A DNA stretch of 14,103 nucleotides from JAMLIN01 sp964476625. Its GTDB lineage: Bacteria > Pseudomonadota > Gammaproteobacteria > Burkholderiales > Burkholderiaceae_E. Numbering within the stretch: the first letter of the stretch is position 1; the number at the start of each line of letters is the position of its first letter. A model generated the notes under the pieces. That model was not told the DNA's origin. It searched no databases and was given only the letters and a program-made list of their open reading frames with translations. A program made the translations under genes and the position numbers. Below are positions 12,803 through 14,103 of this stretch, piece after piece. The stretch covers positions 1-14,103 of the forward strand of contig CAYZBJ010000094.1 in NCBI GenBank assembly GCA_964476625.1, read 5' to 3'.

Positions 12803-14103
12803 AACACCTGCCTGACCTCGCCGGCGATCGGTGCCGAGATGGTGTGCTCCATCTTCATCGCCTCCATGATCGCGAGCGGATCGCCGGCGCGCACCTTCGC
12901 GCCGGGCGCGACCATGAGGGCGATCAGCTTGCCCGGCATCGGGGCGCTCAGCTGGCCGGCGTCGGGCGCTTCGGCGCCCGCGTGCACGATCGGCGAACTG
13001 GCGACGAGGCTCACCGGCCCGTCGGCGGTGAACAGGCAGATGCGCTCGCCGTCGACGAAGCAGCCGAGCGCGAAGGCGCCGTCGCTGAGCCGGCCGCTGA
13101 GGCGTCGCGCGGCCGGATCGTAGCGGACCGCCTCGAGCGCAAAGGCGTCCTCGCCGACGCGCACCGTGGTGGCGCCGCGCGACTGCTCGATACCCACCGT
13201 GTACGACTCGCCGGCCGCCTCGAGGACGAGCGGTCGGGGCCAGGCGGTGGCGATCCGGAAGCCGTCGCGCCGCGACCAGGGGTCGACCCATTCGTCCGCC
13301 GACACGCCGCTGTCCTGCGCCTGCGGTGCGCCGGCTTCGGCCGCGAGTACCGCCGCCGTCGCGATTGCGAGCAGGCGTGGCGCGGGCGCCGCCACCGGGG
13401 GCGCCAGGGTGGCGGCGTCGCGGCCGATCAGGCCGGTGTCGAGCCGGCCGGCAACGAAGTCCTCGTGGCGCATCAGCCGGCCGAGGAACTCGACGTTGGT
13501 CGTCGGCCCGACGACCTCGAAGCCTTCGAGCGCGCGCCGCATCCGGCCGATGGCCTCGGCGCGGTCGCTGCCCCAGACGATCAGCTTGGCGATCATCGGA
13601 TCGTAGTGCGGGCTGATGGCATCGCCTTCGCGTACGCCGCTGTCGATGCGCACCGGCGCAGGACGGGTGGCGCGCTGGGCGGCGAGCAGCGCCGGCGTGC
13701 CCTGGCCGCCGAAGGCTTCCGCCGCCGGCGTGCGCAGGTGGACGAGCTTGCCGGTCGAGGGCAGGAACTGCTTGCGCGGGTTCTCCGCGTAGATCCGCGC
13801 CTCGATCGCGTGGCCGTCGATGCCGATCATCTCCTGGGTCACCGGCAGCGGATCGCCATCGGCGACCCGCAGCTGCCATTCGACCAGGTCGAAGCCGGTG
13901 ATCATCTCGGTCACCGGATGCTCGACCTGCAGTCGGGTGTTCATCTCCATGAAGAAGAACTCGCCGCTGGTGTCGACGATGAACTCGACCGTGCCCGCCC
14001 CGACGTAGCCGACCGCGCGGGCCGCCGCCACCGCCGCATTGCCCATCGCGGCCCGGCGCGATGGGTCCATGCCGGGCGCCGGAGCCTCCTCGATCACCTT
14101 CTG
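12742..14103 (-). CDS. liuD: Biotin-dependent acyl-CoA carboxylase alpha subunit, probably 3-methylcrotonyl-CoA carboxylase (5' end outside window)
   Basis: The 453 visible C-terminal residues belong to a protein usually of about 660-670; the N-terminal ~200 residues lie beyond the right edge. The fragment begins inside the ATP-grasp of biotin carboxylase, with the catalytic segment MEMNTRLQVEHPVTE at fragment residues 52-66. The biotin-carboxylase C-terminal domain runs to about residue 235 (EARIYAEN, RIDSGVREG, YDPMIAKLIVWG). A middle domain of the MCC/BT type follows (DPWSRRDGFRIA and beta strands). The C-terminal biotinyl domain has IMEAMKMEHT with the biotinylated Lys 36 residues from the end. 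The enzyme carboxylates 3-methylcrotonyl-CoA in leucine breakdown, with a beta subunit not seen here. The 'W-RDGFR' BT domain and nearby HMG-CoA lyase favour MCC over propionyl-, acetyl- or geranyl-CoA carboxylase, which are not excluded. Confidence 0.85.
   Translation of the reverse strand, partial: QKVIEEAPAPGMDPSRRAAMGNAAVAAARAVGYVGAGTVEFIVDTSGEFFFMEMNTRLQVEHPVTEMITGFDLVEWQLRVADGDPLPVTQEMIGIDGHAIEARIYAENPRKQFLPSTGKLVHLRTPAAEAFGGQGTPALLAAQRATRPAPVRIDSGVREGDAISPHYDPMIAKLIVWGSDRAEAIGRMRRALEGFEVVGPTTNVEFLGRLMRHEDFVAGRLDTGLIGRDAATLAPPVAAPAPRLLAIATAAVLAAEAGAPQAQDSGVSADEWVDPWSRRDGFRIATAWPRPLVLEAAGESYTVGIEQSRGATTVRVGEDAFALEAVRYDPAARRLSGRLSDGAFALGCFVDGERICLFTADGPVSLVASSPIVHAGAEAPDAGQLSAPMPGKLIALMVAPGAKVRAGDPLAIMEAMKMEHTISAPIAGEVRQVFYAVGDQVAEGAQLFELASD

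Noticed and set aside
11795..13879. A 694-residue minus-strand frame spanning the LysR gene and the carboxylase end
   Set aside because: It reads Arg/Pro/His-rich sequence out of frame with the carboxylase and opposite the LysR gene; no domain is visible.

Overview
The window looks like a GC-rich (roughly 70% by eye) proteobacterial chromosome. A betaproteobacterium (Rhodocyclales or Burkholderiales) is the best guess. The two-subunit indolepyruvate oxidoreductase with a DUF6537-type beta subunit, the DUF2783 partner of an aromatic-type FAD hydroxylase, and DUF2917 divergent from a LysR gene are combinations I associate with that group. This is inference from gene content; there is no rRNA or marker gene here. 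I see no transposase, integrase, phage gene, tRNA, rRNA or CRISPR array. Coding density is very high, and no gene-free stretch exceeds about 115 bases.

Plus-strand left half (58-7230). A translationally coupled pair encodes indolepyruvate/arylpyruvate:ferredoxin oxidoreductase. The alpha subunit (58-2280) carries the TPP-binding domains and a C-terminal ferredoxin domain; the beta subunit (2273-3853) carries the gamma-type 2-oxoacid oxidoreductase domain plus DUF6537. A 112-base gap follows, largely filled by a long imperfect hairpin. Next come an integral-membrane acyltransferase-3 protein (3966-5102), an MhpA-like FAD monooxygenase (5192-6970), and a DUF2783 gene (6967-7230) that starts inside the stop of the monooxygenase gene.

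Minus-strand centre (7334-11727, read right to left). The order is DUF2917 protein, GhrA-type D-2-hydroxyacid dehydrogenase, HMG-CoA lyase, DUF1289 Cys4 protein, small two-helix membrane protein, MBL-fold hydrolase, and GNAT acetyltransferase. Spacing is tight, with two overlaps, so much of it is probably one transcript. It converges with the left-hand plus-strand block at about 7231-7333.

Right end. A LysR/GcvA-type regulator (11810-12802, plus) is divergent from DUF2917 across an 82-base region containing palindromes and a candidate minus-strand promoter. Its 3' end overlaps by 61 bases, tail to tail, the 3' end of a biotin-dependent carboxylase alpha subunit (12742-14103, minus; 5' part outside the window). 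That subunit is most likely 3-methylcrotonyl-CoA carboxylase.

The themes are oxidation of amino-acid-derived 2-oxo acids and CoA esters: arylpyruvates by the oxidoreductase, and leucine/isovalerate by methylcrotonyl-CoA carboxylase and HMG-CoA lyase, with an aromatic-type hydroxylase alongside. I did not find a clearly novel multi-gene system. The most interesting points are an Asp in place of a cluster-ligand Cys in the oxidoreductase ferredoxin domain, the long hairpin ending at the acyltransferase start codon, and the compact overlapping and convergent gene arrangements.
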